Source: Pleurotus djamor (taxonomy: Eukaryota > Basidiomycota > Agaricomycetes > Agaricales > Pleurotaceae). From it: 56,216 nucleotides of DNA. Made by a program: the position numbers and the translations under genes. The notes beneath the pieces are model-generated. The model had not been told where the DNA came from. It searched no databases and worked only from the letters and a program-made list of their open reading frames with translations. Positions 38,195 to 50,518 of the stretch are shown here, piece after piece (position 1 is the first letter of the stretch; every line of letters begins with the position of its first letter). The stretch is taken from contig JAPEVF010000275.1 of NCBI GenBank assembly GCA_029747585.1, positions 1 to 56,216 of the forward strand, written 5' to 3'.

Positions 38195-40100
38195 ATGGAC
38201 ACCCCTCCGTCTTTCCAACATGCCTTTGCCCAAAGAAGACTATCTCAAATGAACGCGCACAGACCACTTCTCTCGTCGAGGAGACCATCTATTGATCCCA
38301 AGCACCTCGTCCCGATGGACAAGTGCGTTCGCTCTATTACCCCTTCGCATATTTTCCTAACATTTTCTTAGATCAACCTATGTTAGAGGTTCGGGCGACG
38401 AATTTAAGATCTTGTTCATTGGCGCAGGAAACATCATGTTTGGTGAGCCGCTAACTCAGCTACTTCATGGCAAATTTGGCTTATTTTTTGCGCCCAAAGG
38501 CTCCGATGAGGGCCCTTGGAATCATTCATTTAGGCTCGAGCAGTAAGCTACTTGGTTCTAGCATTCTTTCCTTTACCCACTGTTTCAATCAAGTAAACTC
38601 GGCCGGCGGCTCAAAGTTGTCGCACTTATCGACCCTGACGTAGAACGCGCCGTCTCAGTACTCACGCAGAAATGCGAAGGCTTCGTTGTCTCTGCGTACC
38701 AGGACACTCGCGTATTTCGCACTTTAAATGAGTTCGTTCAAGCCATGTCACCTCAAGACGTCCCACGCGCCATCATTGTCGGCAGCCCGGCTCAATTTCG
38801 CGGTACTCTGCAAGCGGGACGCGATATAGAGATGCAGATCTTGAAATACTTCCCTGGCGTCGCGATGTTTGTGGAGAAACCTGTTGCGACGGGTCCTCTG
38901 CATGAAATAGACGATGTTTTCACGATTGGCAAAATTGTGCACGAGACGAATACAGTCTGTTCTGTAGGGTCAGTCACTCCGCTCTTTCCTTGTACCACAT
39001 CTGATTTCCATAAAGATACATGTTACGATACCTCAAAGCCGTCCAGAAGATGAAGCAAATCATTGAGGAAAACAATCTCACAGTCATGTCTACCATCGCT
39101 CGCTATGCATGTGCATACGAAGCTATCAACAAACCTGATTGGTGGGACAAGTCCCGCAGGTACGTATCTCGCACCTCCGCTCCCAAGTCCTACTCAGCCG
39201 CTGCTGCTCAGTCAAGGCCCCATTGTTGAGCAGGGAACACATTTCTGTGATCTCTCCAGATATTTTGGCGGCGAGGTTGATATATCCACGGTCTCCGCAC
39301 ACTCGCTTGATTGGGACGAGAAAGCTGGCAAGTTGTCGAAGATAAAGGTTGACGAGAGTAAGATTGCTCCTGAGAACAGGATACCCCGGGTCACCGCTGC
39401 CACTTGGTATGTTGTCGCCGTTATCTTTGTAACTCGTCGGCTGAGTAGAATGTTTTTTCAGGAAGTACGAGAATGGCGCAGTTGGAAGCTTCACACACAT
39501 CGCTGCCCTCCAAGGAACGAACTATAGTTGCGAGTTTGAAGTATACACTGACGGTTATCAGCTCAAGTGAGCTTGCTCTTTNCCCCCTTCATCGCAAACT
39601 CACACCTTCACAGACTCGTCAATCCATACGTCCAACCAGTGTTGATTGTCCGCTCACCCAGCGACGACTACGAACAAAAGCTAAGGTTCCCCGACGATGA
39701 CCCGTTTTTCTCAGAGGTGCGTTTAGTTGTTTTTCAGTCTTCNTTGGTTGTGCAATGTTTGCTCATTTCAACTTCCTGCCTAGATATCGAATTTCATCGA
39801 CCTGGTAGAAGACGGTGACGACGAGGATTCTGAGGGTAATACATCTGAGATACTCAGCTCGTACGAAGGTGAGTGTTCAGTTATGTCGAGAATGGTGTGT
39901 CTTGAGTACGATGGCTTTCTTGAACAGATGCGTGCAAGTCTTACGAGCTTTCATGGGCTGTCAGAGAGGCCAGTGAACGCGCAAGGGAAGACCGGTTAGA
40001 GGCTCGAACTGCAGCGAAGATACAGAGTATGAAGCTTAACGGTGCATTCCACTCAAGTGGAGCGAATGGCCATGCATCTATGAATGGACGATTTGAATAG
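38195..40100 (+). CDS. Gfo/Idh/MocA-family oxidoreductase
   Basis: The start is at 38195 and the stop at 40100, with about nine exons. The N-terminal Rossmann fold is clear: FKILFIGAGNIMFG, then LKVVALIDPDVERA and RAIIVGSPAQFRG. The family EKP motif follows (MFVEKPVATGP). The C-terminal half carries ACAYEAINKPDWWDK, IVEQGTHFCDLSRYFGG, where the His of GTHFCDL is the usual catalytic or substrate-binding position, and ENRIPRVTAAT. These enzymes use NAD(P) on sugars, inositols or similar substrates; the substrate here is unknown. The N characters at about 39582 and 39743 fall in introns. The PG/PI transfer gene converges 258 bp downstream. Confidence 0.85.
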
Positions 40101-40358
40101 ATATGTTAGGGGAGCTTCCGTGTATATTTCGACCCATCTCACATCAATGTACATCATAGCAATTTAGACCCAAATGAGCTCGTGCATTCTGCTTACCTTG
40201 CCCCAATGGTGGGATGTAATCATCGCTTCGCGAACGGGACGCTTACGTCAAAGAAAATGGCACCATTGTTCGTAACGCGTAATACAAGAGGAGACACATA
40301 GAAGAAAAGGATGGAGCTCCAAAAGGTGAACAAAGACTAACAGAGTAGACAACAGCCT

Positions 40359-41105
40359 CTACCATCCGATGGGCGCGAAGAAAGGATGCTTTCTGAAGTC
40401 AACGTTGAGGTCGAGGCAGACCAAATCATCGTCATCGGCGGTGTAGCCTCTGACCTGGACGGTAACCTTGGCTTTGGCAAGGTATAAGAAGCTATTCTCA
40501 GATGATTCGACAATGTGACGAACCTGGAGGAATCTCCTTGGGAAGCTGAACGGTCTGGACGACCTCGTACTCGCCCTTCTCGACAGGGCACTGAACGTCG
40601 GTTTCAGCCTTGCGCCTAGTTGAACGAAGCTTATCAGGACAAATATTGCCATGGAAGATAGGCGAGCTTGACGCACGCTTCTTCGCAAAGGTCGAACGAT
40701 TTCTTCAAAATCGTGATTCGACCAAGTTTCACAGCAACTTCGGCGTAGGCTCCCTCCTAAATGCACTGTTAGTTGGTTGTGCACAGCCAGTAAGGCTCTT
40801 GACTCACTTCTACTCTCTCGGTTGCCTCTGCCTTGACGGTGACAGTGATCTCCGCGCCAGGCTTTGGTGGATTCGGGGTGACCTCAATGGACTTGATTTG
40901 TATTGGGTCAGTTGGGAGCCCTGCAAATAGTTGTCAAATGACGCTCGGAAGAACACATGCAAAGGAGCTTACCGCAGTCGGAGTACTCCCATGACTCGGT
41001 AATGTGTACAGAATCATCAGACAGGGTGACTTGATTGTCGACGGGGCTTGCGTACGCCGACAACGCAGCCAATGCAGAGAAAACGAACAACGCGTAACGG
41101 GCCAT
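40359..41105 (-). CDS. ML-domain phosphatidylglycerol/phosphatidylinositol transfer protein (Npc2-like)
   Basis: Starts at 41105 with a signal peptide (MARYALFVFSALAALSAYAS). The mature ML (MD-2-related lipid-recognition) fold follows over about four exons: SPVDNQVTL, EYSDCG, PNPPKPGAEITVTV, a segment with GAYAEVAVKLG, then CPVEKGEYEVVQTVQLP and the end DLNVDFRKHPFFAPIGW. Paired cysteines around SDCG and the CPV segment match the disulphides of the family. Fungal members bind phosphatidylglycerol, phosphatidylinositol or sterols in the secretory or vacuolar lumen. It shares a roughly 250-bp divergent promoter region with the mitochondrial carrier. Length, about 170-180 aa, is normal. Confidence 0.88.
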
Positions 41106-41354
41106 GATGGGAGGTTGAACGGGAAGACTGCAATAAGCGCTCGAAGGCCAGGCTCCATTTCTGCCGCAGGTGCCAAATATAGTTTTGGGGAGGTGACATC
41201 ACTTATCAAGCGCCCATGTTCGGCTAGAACCGGACTTAGTCAGGAATTCTGCTTTCGCCCATACACAACTTCTTGCGACGATAAAACTGAACTTTTTGAA
41301 GCTCGAAACACCAGTGACCCCGCGCCCCCGACCCGCTGCTTGCGGGGCTGAGCT

Positions 41355-42730
41355 ATGCAATCTGGCCTGCAGGCTAAGCCAAAGTCCAAATGGAAGGCCA
41401 AATGGACTGCTCATAGTATGATTGGTGAGTTTTTCCTCATCTTGTTGGCCACACGACCGAGTGAATTATCGCCTTATCGCTGGGTCTTCTCGCGGATTTT
41501 CGAGGGTAGCTGGTGCTGGTGGGGGTCTTGTTGCTAGTGTTGCTACTTGTCCGTTGGATGTCGTCAAAACGAAACTGCAAGCCCAACGTTTGATTCAGGG
41601 CCAACAGGGGTATGAAGGAATTTATGGTGCGTCCTTCGGTGGTGTCGTACGACGCATTAACGCCTATATTTTCGATTTTTAGACACTCTTAGGAGTATCC
41701 TAAGATACGACGGCGTTCGTGGGCTTTATCGGGGACTCGGACCTACGATATTGGGGTATCTACCTACCTGGGCGATATACTTCGCGGTCTACGATGGGAT
41801 CAAGTCATATTTCGGAGAACCACCACTGGGCCTACAAACAGCCGCGCCGAAGGTTACTAAATCCCCCGACCGACTGTACCCCGCAGCACAGGTTAAAGGC
41901 TATCAACCGGTCATGAGGGAACATCCATGGTCATTACACATACTATCTGCAATGACGGCCGGCGCGGCAAGTACATTCTGCACCAATCCGCTTTGGGTGA
42001 TTAAAACACGCTTTATGGTGCAGTGATTACTCTTCGAGGTCCANCTNCGNTCATGTTCACTCAAAATCTCGTTTCCCCTAGACCCAGTCTCGTGAAGAAG
42101 TACGATATCGACATACCCTGGACGCGGCTCTTACAATATACCGGACAGAAGGCGTGAAGGCCTTCTATCGAGGCCTCTTGCCCAGTCTTTTAGGCATTAC
42201 CCATGTCGCCGTGCAGTTCCCCTTGTATGAACAACTCAAACTTTGGGCGCGTGAGTGGATATTTAACTTTCATCTCCTCGAGAACCCCCTTTAAATTCTG
42301 ATACGACTGCAAACAGAGGGCGCATCCGAAACACCGCTATCGAGTCAAACTATACTACTCTGCTCAGCTATTGCTAAGATGACAGCTTCTGTGGCTACGT
42401 ACCCACATGAGGTGGTGCGAACCCGGCTGCAAACTCAGAAGAGACCGTTGGCAGATGATATGTCCTCGGACGGCATGATCAAGAGCCATCCGCGCGGTGG
42501 CATCGTTTTTACGACCAAGAAGATCATTAGAAAGGAGGGGTGGACGGCGTTGTATAGAGGGTTGAGTGTGAACCTCATCCGAACCGTTCCAAACAGTGCG
42601 GTGACGATGCTCACGTACGTAAATCGCCACACATCCTTCCCTCCGGCGTTTTAATGACGTTCTTCTCGTTCATTTGCGCAGGTACGAGCTACTAATGAGG
42701 CATCTTTCCTCACGGACTACTGAACACTGA
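41355..42730 (+). CDS. Mitochondrial carrier, NAD+/pyrimidine-nucleotide type
   Basis: About six exons encode a three-repeat mitochondrial carrier. The signature motifs are PLDVVKTKLQ (repeat 1), PLWVIKTRFM (repeat 2) and PHEVVRTRLQ (repeat 3). Linker motifs are GVRGLYRGLGPTILGYLPTW, GVKAFYRGLLPSLLGITHVA and WTALYRGLSVNLIRTVPNS. The Trp in the second signature (PLWVIKTR) is typical of the clade of NAD+, pyrimidine nucleotide and flavin/folate carriers (yeast Ndt1/Yia6, Rim2, Flx1). The repeat-3 region best suggests an NAD+ carrier, but the exact substrate is inferred. Location is the inner mitochondrial membrane. The ambiguous bases near 42044-42050 lie in an intron. Confidence 0.82.
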
Positions 42731-44164
42731 TTCGTTTTCGCGCTCCATATACTGTTATCATTAGTTTGTCCCTTGGGCACATCTTTTTCCTTCTCTGATT
42801 TGACACTGTTATAGAGCGTTGTGCTCAATAATCTTGTACGATAACCATTTTTAGACGTATCTGATTGTAGTATTCGGAAGCACGAGGTTCGCCGCAAGAC
42901 CTGAAGCGCGCAGCCCGAAGCCTGATTCTTTTTGTCGCCGTGTGACCCGCCCTGCTGAAGAATGTGATTGCTGGTCGTTGGACCAACTTCCAGGCAGTAG
43001 AACAGGTGTGTAACATACCTCCTCCACAAGTTCGATGGCCTTGGCTGAAAACCAGACCAGACCAAATATGTTTGATAGCCACGTTTCTTCAGGAGTGCNA
43101 TGATAGGCTTTCGATTTCAACATCGATCGAGGCTGCCACCGCCACGCGACCTAACCGGAGCGGAAGNCAGCAACGATGGAATCGCTGGTGCTAAGCTGCT
43201 AGGCTATTGCCAACATTAACTGCTAATGTACGGCCGACCTTTATGGCCACCTAATGGCCGTGAAGGAGAGAGAGCAAGACTGCGGCCAAGCCGGCTTGAG
43301 GAATCGACATGCCTTATGGACGGGCATACTGAGCCGCTACTGCCCATTAGCTATTTGGANTCGAGGCACGCTGNGACCCAGGTGGTCAGTTTTTATTGCA
43401 TATTGGCTCTCCGGTGACAGCGCCAGTGTCCATCAGACGGAGGTTGGGTGTCTGGGGGTGGTAGGGGGAGCATTTTGGGACTCTGGGAAACGTCATTCCA
43501 TTAACGCACTACCCACAGGCACTAAGATGAATGATGGCGTCGCAGAAGAACGGCTCAATTGTTCCGCCAGCTCTGAGTTCCTTTCTTTTGATAGATTCGG
43601 AGAAATACACGCTGGAAAAGGTGTCTGATTTTCCTCGACTGTGGTNGNNGNTGCTAGTGCTAGGATGTTCAACAATTCGCTTGTTATTGTTTTTTCGAAA
43701 CATAGAGCTTCGTGAACGCTTTGGCCAGGAATTGGGAGACGTCATAACATGTTCATTGGATTGGAGACGGATAACGGAGAATGTGATACTTTGACCAAAC
43801 GGGGGGTATTCGGGGTCTCGTTTGCCTGATCGTGGGAAGGGTTCTCACAGTCTCGCTTCCCTCGGTTTGTTCAAGGTCTCCACGCTTCCGTTCCTCCTTG
43901 CTCGCCGTCGACTCCATCGCCGCCCTTGCTCTCGTCGTCGTCGTCGCCAACGCCCGTGCAGCAGCGACCTCGCCTNCCCCGCGCAGCCGACACCGTCACC
44001 GTCGTTCTCCGTGTTCTCCCCATCGAGCAAGGCCCTGGATAATGCGATATTAGACTTTTCTCTTACCTTCNACACTTTATAATTCCACACNCTTCTCNNN
44101 ATCCTCACCAGCATCCNTCGCCTCTTCAACTCCCTTTTCCTATAGACATTCTCCTTAAATCACT
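42731..44164. other. Gene-poor, N-containing intergenic stretch
   Basis: About 1.4 kb with no coding region I can support. Several N characters occur (clustered at about 43646-43652, and again at 44071-44117). The right end is the promoter and leader of the membrane-protein gene and is CT-rich. Confidence 0.4.
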
Positions 44165-45709
44165 ATGCTGCCGTCGCCATCGTTTCAAGAGCCCTGGCCA
44201 GCGCACACGGTCGATGTTGTCGACCTCTCGACCCCTCCCCCACCATCTCCATCTCCACCTACTTCTCGTCCAAGAGCGGTAAAACGGCGGAAAATACGCG
44301 AGATCTACGACATCCAGCCGGTTGTGGGGAGCTCATCCAAGATCGCCCGCCAGCTAGTCACCGACCAGGCTGAAGTCGGTTAGTGACTTCTTCTTGGGAA
44401 CGTGTTTGACAGAAGTTCACCACCTTCTTTTTCAGCTACGGCTAAGACGCAATGCCAGNTACGATCAGGGAACGATATNATTTCGTGCTTTCCAACACAG
44501 AGTACCNTCATGCCTCAACACCANTGGGCTACATTTGTTTGTACGTGACTTCCATGTTGTNTTTGCTCTCATCTGTCACAGCCCGCTTATNCGACCCTTT
44601 TCACAGGGAATTCTCGTCGTCCAGAGCTGACGCAAACGAACTTGGTCGACGTCTTCCTCTTTCGCGGCGATTCTTTGCGTCAAGTGCTTCATTTCCGAAA
44701 TCTCGTCAATCCCCCCTTCCAGGCTGGATCAATAACCGCGCAGGTCAACGATACNTGGTTTGGTGCCGANGGTGAAAATTGGAGCGGTAGTAATGTGTCG
44801 TATCCATTCTACTGGATGATCACTCGCAGTGACAGACCNTTGGACGGTTCTCAGCTACCCCAAGCTACGTTTAGCGCCGTCCGTAAGTNTCCTACATCAC
44901 GTTGTCTTCATACATTATTTATTGATACATCCGAGCAGAAACTACGGTTGCTGATTCTGTCGCTGCCGCCATAGCGTCGAGCTCGGCATCAGCAGCATCT
45001 GTATCGTCAGCAGCCGCTCTGTCGGCGTCCCTTGCGTCCCTCTCGTCTGCATCAGCGGCGTCTGCGACGTTAACTGGCACCCCTTCAGGCACCAACGGCG
45101 CTACCCCCTCTGCATCAGGTTCAGGCTCTCTCCAGCAAGGATCCGGCGGTTCTTCCTTCCCTCGANTGGGCAATCGCCGTCATTGTCATTCTTGGTTTCC
45201 TGGCCATTGCTGCTACATGTATACTGGTCTTCCTCATCATTCGACGGGTGCGCCGACGAAACTCGGAATTTGGCTCGAATCGCAACTCTATGGGTTCTGC
45301 GTCACCTATGATACAGCATTCAGGCAACAACCCCCAGTCACCATTACTTGCAGGAGGGGTGGCGGGCGCAACCTCATCTGTCGTACACGGGCAACGACCG
45401 CCGAGTGTTGTTTCGCCGGACGGCGCTTCTGAGGTTTCACGCGCCAACTCTGCTGGGGATCAAGTCCCTTTCTCAGGAGCAGACGCCGCCATCATGGCTC
45501 ATGCCTTTAGAACGGCTCTGCGGAAACCGGATTTTACTGATCCGGTCGAAGAAGGCGAAAGTCCGGATAGAGAAGACGAACCGCAGAGGACCGCGATCAA
45601 CCGCGAATTGGCAGAAGAGGGTCGAGATATACGGAGCGTCAGCTCCTCAAGAGGGGTGAAAGTCGAGACGCTAAGTGACCAAGAAGGAACCATCCAGGAT
45701 CACAGATAG
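44165..45709 (+). CDS. Single-pass membrane protein with Ser/Ala-rich stem
   Basis: The C-terminal part is clear: an extracellular-type segment (FRGDSLRQVLHFRNLVNPPF, then NWSGSNVSYPFYWMITRSD with N-glycosylation sequons), a long Ser/Ala-rich stem, one transmembrane helix (WAIAVIVILGFLAIAATCIL then VFLII) and a basic stop-transfer RRVRRRN. A cytoplasmic tail of about 140 residues ends at 45709. The topology is like fungal type I cell-surface sensors or mucin-like proteins. The N-terminal part is poorly resolved: 44165-44380 encodes a Pro-rich segment beginning MLPSPSFQEPW, and 44450-44640 is riddled with N. A signal peptide could not be seen. Family not recognised. Confidence 0.55.
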
Positions 45710-46712
45710 TGCATGTCTTGATTTTTGTGGTTTTCTTGGTTTCTTTTCTGTCTTTGGGCTTTTTCCGGTGGGTGCATTGCAGGCCTTAGCGTGTCTGCTC
45801 TTTCCCTTGCTACGTCCGTCACCTTTTCTTGATGCATTTCCATCTAATTCGAAACATTTTCGTCGTCCCATTTCGCTTGTTAAAACGATGGGGCGCTTCC
45901 ACTGTATCAAATTAAACTGATTCCCTCGCCTCGTCGTCCCCGTTCGTACGCTTTACCGCCCTCTCCCCCCTTCTACCGCCGTATCCAATCTGTGTGACAG
46001 ATACAGACTTGGACCTGGACATTGTTCACACACACATACAAAACACATCCCTAACCCTTTTAACAACCTTATTTTTCCCTTACCTACATCAGTTGACCCT
46101 CTCCCCCGTCATCGATTCATCCCCCATCGTGTGTTTGTTTATTCACCCCGAAATTGAACTCTTTTTNCTTTTTTTGAGAAAAAGCACAGTGTTCCACTCT
46201 TTGGCACTTTCTTCTCGCTCGCTCGCTCGCTTACTGTCTCTAACCTCTTCCATTCCCTGTCCTTTCTATCCATCGCCTTTGCTTTCGACTACCGTTTACC
46301 CACTCCATTGGCACATATATACCATACCTATTTTCACATCTGTCTCTACCCTTCCTTTCCTTGTCCATTATCTCCCTCCCCACAATCCAAATTGCAATTG
46401 CAAAAAGCTCCACCACCCGCACGATTATTCCAGCATTAACAGTTTCGCCGTATAGTAAATAGTCATGGCCACCTTTTTCCCTTACGTTTTTACGCTTGAA
46501 TCGCAACTTATCTTATTTGTCTTTTTGTCATTTTTATGTGTTTGTTTCGGTACAATGAACTTTTATGGTTGTAAGTCGCATGATGCACGATATGCGTGTT
46601 CTTGAATCAAGTGGTTTTCTTGGAAGCGTTCGAACTTGTGAGAAGTAAGCGATGGTTATTGGGCGCTAGACCGGCTGAAGGGACGTTTCCCCGCTCGTTC
46701 CACCACCACATC
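45710..46712. other. Pyrimidine-rich intergenic region
   Basis: About 1 kb with no supported gene. From roughly 45920 to 46420 the plus strand is strongly C/T-rich with CTCGCTCGCT runs, which fits a long fungal promoter or 5' leader for the PEX8-like gene. The long frames here are compositional. Confidence 0.4.
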
Positions 46713-49700
46713 ATGGACCGAGGATACACCAACTTTCTTACACACCTTCACATCGAGAACTCTTCGGTATCTCTGCCTACAATACAGGCGACCCTATCTC
46801 ACTACTTGGCTAATGCCTCGCCTCTCCCTACACCACTCGCCGGAACAGTAGTTTCCAGTCCGCTCTTTCTGGCGTTAAGCTATCCGAAACTACAGACACT
46901 CTCTGCTGCATTCAGATATGCGTTTCATGCGAAGTATAAGCTCATTGAGGATGAGCTGAAGGAACGGCGAAGTCAGCCGCTAGGCTTGGGTCTTCTCACC
47001 AATTTGGTCTCGCAAAGTCTCTCTACGAGATTGAAGCAATGGTCTGGGGCTATTCTAAAAGGACTGCAAGGGGGTCATCCGATACTGAGGCTTGCTTGCT
47101 GCTCTGGTATGCTGCTTGGGATGGAGGATTTGCGCGTCGCGACGATGAAGGATGACGATGCGGCCGTATCCTTCGAGGGAAGTCGGGCCAAGGGTGATAT
47201 CGAGGATGATATTGTCGTTGCTTTGGCAGAGTCTATGGATAGATACTCGTACCTTCAAAATGACGCTGGATGGGAAAGGGAATTCAGGAAAATGGTCGAT
47301 CCAATTGAAGGTATGGAGGTTAGAGTGTGGACTTGGACAAGGCGCGAGGCTCACGATGGACGCGTTTTAGCCGATGCAATTTCACTGTCACTGGTGATCA
47401 TGGCGCAGTGTGCACCACTGATACCACTGGACAAGCTGAGAGCTATACCGCTCCAGGTAGGTCATTATCTCGTGTATTTTTACGCATACAACTAAATTTC
47501 TGTCGTCGGTTAGACACTTGCGCGTCTTCTTGCATCGTCACTGGAGGCTGCCTTACTCTCTGGGTCCTTCCTTACGGAATTGGCATCCTCGTTGTCTATG
47601 ACTGATGACGGAAAAGTTGATGTCTCGGTGTGTATTCCAAGAGGTCTTGTGCACGGTCAGATTCACTTAGGCTTCTTCTAGGAAGGGCGAGTTGAATCTA
47701 TCTCTCTTCTCTTGTCTTCCCCCCTCTTCCTTAATATCGGCCCCTTGTCCCGGTTCTCTGCTCGTACCGTGGCAGCTCTGTTTACCGTCCGACCAAGCGA
47801 GGGGCTTCTTGCCGCGGACATGTCATTGTCCGTGCTCATGAACATCACTGGAAGAGTAGACGCGGCGTGGTTACAGTGCCCATTCTCAGGTATCAAGGAA
47901 GACGTAATGAGTGCGATTTCTTCCCTTATATAATTTGATAACTATCTTATGTTGCATTCTAGCTCCGCGCTTACTGGCACTCTCCAAAGACGTATGGAAC
48001 ATTCTCAAAACCCTTCTTTTCACCGTGGTTATGATTGCCAAAGAGTGTCTTCAACAAGCGGTTTACGTTCCGCCGCTGTCAATAACTGCCGATAATTCCC
48101 CCACGCCTACAGACTTGAGTATATCAACCCTACGGACGTTGAGCAACCTTTCCTTCGTGGTTTATGAATTCGGTGGCGTTTCCTCCCTGACCTCTGCGGA
48201 CCCAGAAGGTGGTTTTAAGGAGCTCAAGGAAACTTTCTATTCGGCCCTCGACATCTTGACAGCGCGGCCTTCAAGTAGCAGTTTGCCAAATGATGGATTC
48301 AATCAAGTCGAGTTATGGGCGAGGGAAGCCTGCACCAATATTAATACCCAGCTCCCACGCATAGGTGAGTACCTCTCCCTGCTCTCGTTGCTTTCTTTCC
48401 CCTTCGGCGGAGGTCGATTATCCCTGGCCATCCAGGGCATGTGCTCTCTGCCCATCGCTACTTTTGTGTCACAGTGAATGTTTAACAGCATCTGGGGTTA
48501 ACGCGATAAAGATGTGCACACTCGTTTTGCGAAATCGCTTATCTCCACGGCTCGGTTGCTAAAACGCCCATCTGGGTGAACGTTTGTCTGTCAGACAGTC
48601 TAATCTTCTTCACATACATTTTATCTTGTTGGGTCGGAGTAACTAATTTATTCTCATAGATCTGGATGCGGCCGTCGGTCTAGAGAAGTACTCGATGTTG
48701 GCGTTGAGCGCTGTTCGTCGTGCGAAGACTGCGTTCGTTCTGGCCTCGATAGAACAACTTGTTGTGTCTCTAAACGATGACGCTCTCAATGATTGGGTAT
48801 TGCCGATTTGTTTGCCGTGAGTGAGACAAACACTTTTAAATCGCCGAACTGTCCTGCCGTCATCGCTCTCATGGAGCTATTAACCTGGCAGCCCTTTTTC
48901 GACTTCGCCGGGGTTTTGGATTTACATCACTCACCCTGTTCTCGCCCCCAGGATTTTGGACGCTGAAGAACACCGTGAGGTCTATGAATCGGCACATTCC
49001 GTGGTTCTGGCGGTATTTTCGTCTCGTTCACAAGCGTCACCACTAGGTCAGTCATTCCATAACCTCCTCGATGGCCTATGACGCCTTATCTCTGACTCAG
49101 GTACCGTAGGTTCCGCAGGCCGTCTTCCCATGGAATCGCCAACATCGACCCATACTCCAACCATTGATGCCGACATTGCTCTGCGGCTTGTGCCGTCCTA
49201 CATTACTTGTCTGATAGAGGTATGAGTTTTTACGCCACCTTTCCAAGACCGCGTGCTGATCTTCTGGGTTTATCTTTTCTACTTTTGTTCATGTCTATGT
49301 CACCCCATCCCCGGCGTCTTGGTCACATTTCCGCCGCTTCTTTCTGATTCTGGTCATATGTGCTCGCGTATATTCAGAGCTCTAAGCGGATGAAGCTGAA
49401 TAAGACCCAGCTCTGCTTGGCATTCTCTACGGTGGTAAGGTGCACTAGCGCCAGCATCATGAGTAGATCAACAATTGGAGAAGGTCCGACGAAAACGGCC
49501 GAGAGAGAAGCACTCACATGGTACTGCATCGAAAAGTTGCTCATTGCGATGGCGGAGGTCGATGATGAGCGCTATTGGCCTAATCGCGTGGTCGGCTACG
49601 ATGAGCACGCACATCAACTGCATCTCATGCTGATCTCAAGTATACCGTGTCTACCGCCTAACCTCCTACCCCGTGTCCTGGATGAAATCCGATCCATCCT

Positions 49701-49965
49701 CATACGAAACGCCAGGACATCCTCCGACACAGGGTCAAGTACCCCCAAACGAATGGAGCGATACAATGAACTTGTCAAAGCCTTACTCGCCGAGATCGTT
49801 GAAGGCGTGGGCGATCGGGAAAAAGATTTTGTAATGCGGTGGTGGCATGATAACCGGCTTCAGATGATTGTCACGTCCGACCCTCGCCCTGGAGAACAAA
49901 ATTATCCAAGAGAATCCTCTCAGCCAGACGAACAGAAGCACGCCGACGTTGTATCTCGTTTGTAA
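46713..49965 (+). CDS. Large helical protein with C-terminal SRL, PEX8-like
   Basis: The start is taken at 46713 (MDRGYTNFLTHLHIENSSVS); the stop is at 49965. At least eight exons give a mostly helical protein of about 750-800 residues. Recognisable stretches are TRREAHDGRVLADAISLSLV, LSKDVWNILKTLLFTVVMIA and the end YNELVKALLAEIVEGVGDRE, KDFVMRWWHDNRL. The last three residues are SRL, a valid type 1 peroxisomal targeting signal. Length, all-helical character and this signal fit fungal Pex8, an intraperoxisomal import factor that itself carries a PTS1. I rely on pattern and memory of related proteins, so the name is tentative. The next gene also ends in a PTS1. Confidence 0.55.
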
Positions 49966-50518
49966 CGTTTTGAATGACATACGTCAAATTCCAACTCCTT
50001 CGCGATTCGTTCTTCGGGATCAAGTCTAGATAAGCCCCGCGCAGACACCTAGGTTTTAAGCTAATCTGAAAGGACATAAAGGCGTTTCGCATTTAATCTG
50101 AGGTAAGAGTGGAATTGTGGACCGGTGTCTATAACTCATCACAAGCAAGTGCAAGCAGGTTACCGGACCGGCCAAACAACAGATTACCGAGTCGGTAAGC
50201 ATTACCCCACTCAGTGTACAGGGTGGGTCCTTCCAGGTCCTTTTCCATCAAGGACCCACCACGGCTGGATTCCTGGAATCTTGAACCTATCCTTCAAAGC
50301 AGATCAGAGATATAATGTGGCGTGCGTGCGAGACCGTTCAGTTACGATCGTCCTTTCGGATCACGCTCACAATCCAACGTAGTGCATGAGGGGTAAGACG
50401 CACCAAGGTTTCTTCATGCGACTTCTATCCCGTAACGAGGTAAATGGAGTATGGCGTTACATCGCATGTCCCTTAGTCCTATAAGTAATAAATATCCTCG
50501 ACTCCGCCAAAACTTGTG
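49966..50518. other. Intergenic, nothing recognised
   Basis: About 550 bp between two plus-strand genes. GGGTGGGTCCTTCCAGGTCC near 50221 and GGACCCACCAC near 50254 form a short imperfect inverted repeat, of unknown meaning. Confidence 0.4.

Noticed and set aside
44165..44383. Separate Pro-rich small protein
   Set aside because: It ends at a frame stop just before the N-rich region and lies directly upstream of the membrane protein, so it is kept as its uncertain N-terminal part.
45994..46455. Protein of about 150 residues in the CT-rich tract
   Set aside because: The composition is that of a pyrimidine-rich leader (Leu/Ser/Pro/Phe only), and no domain or codon signal supports it.
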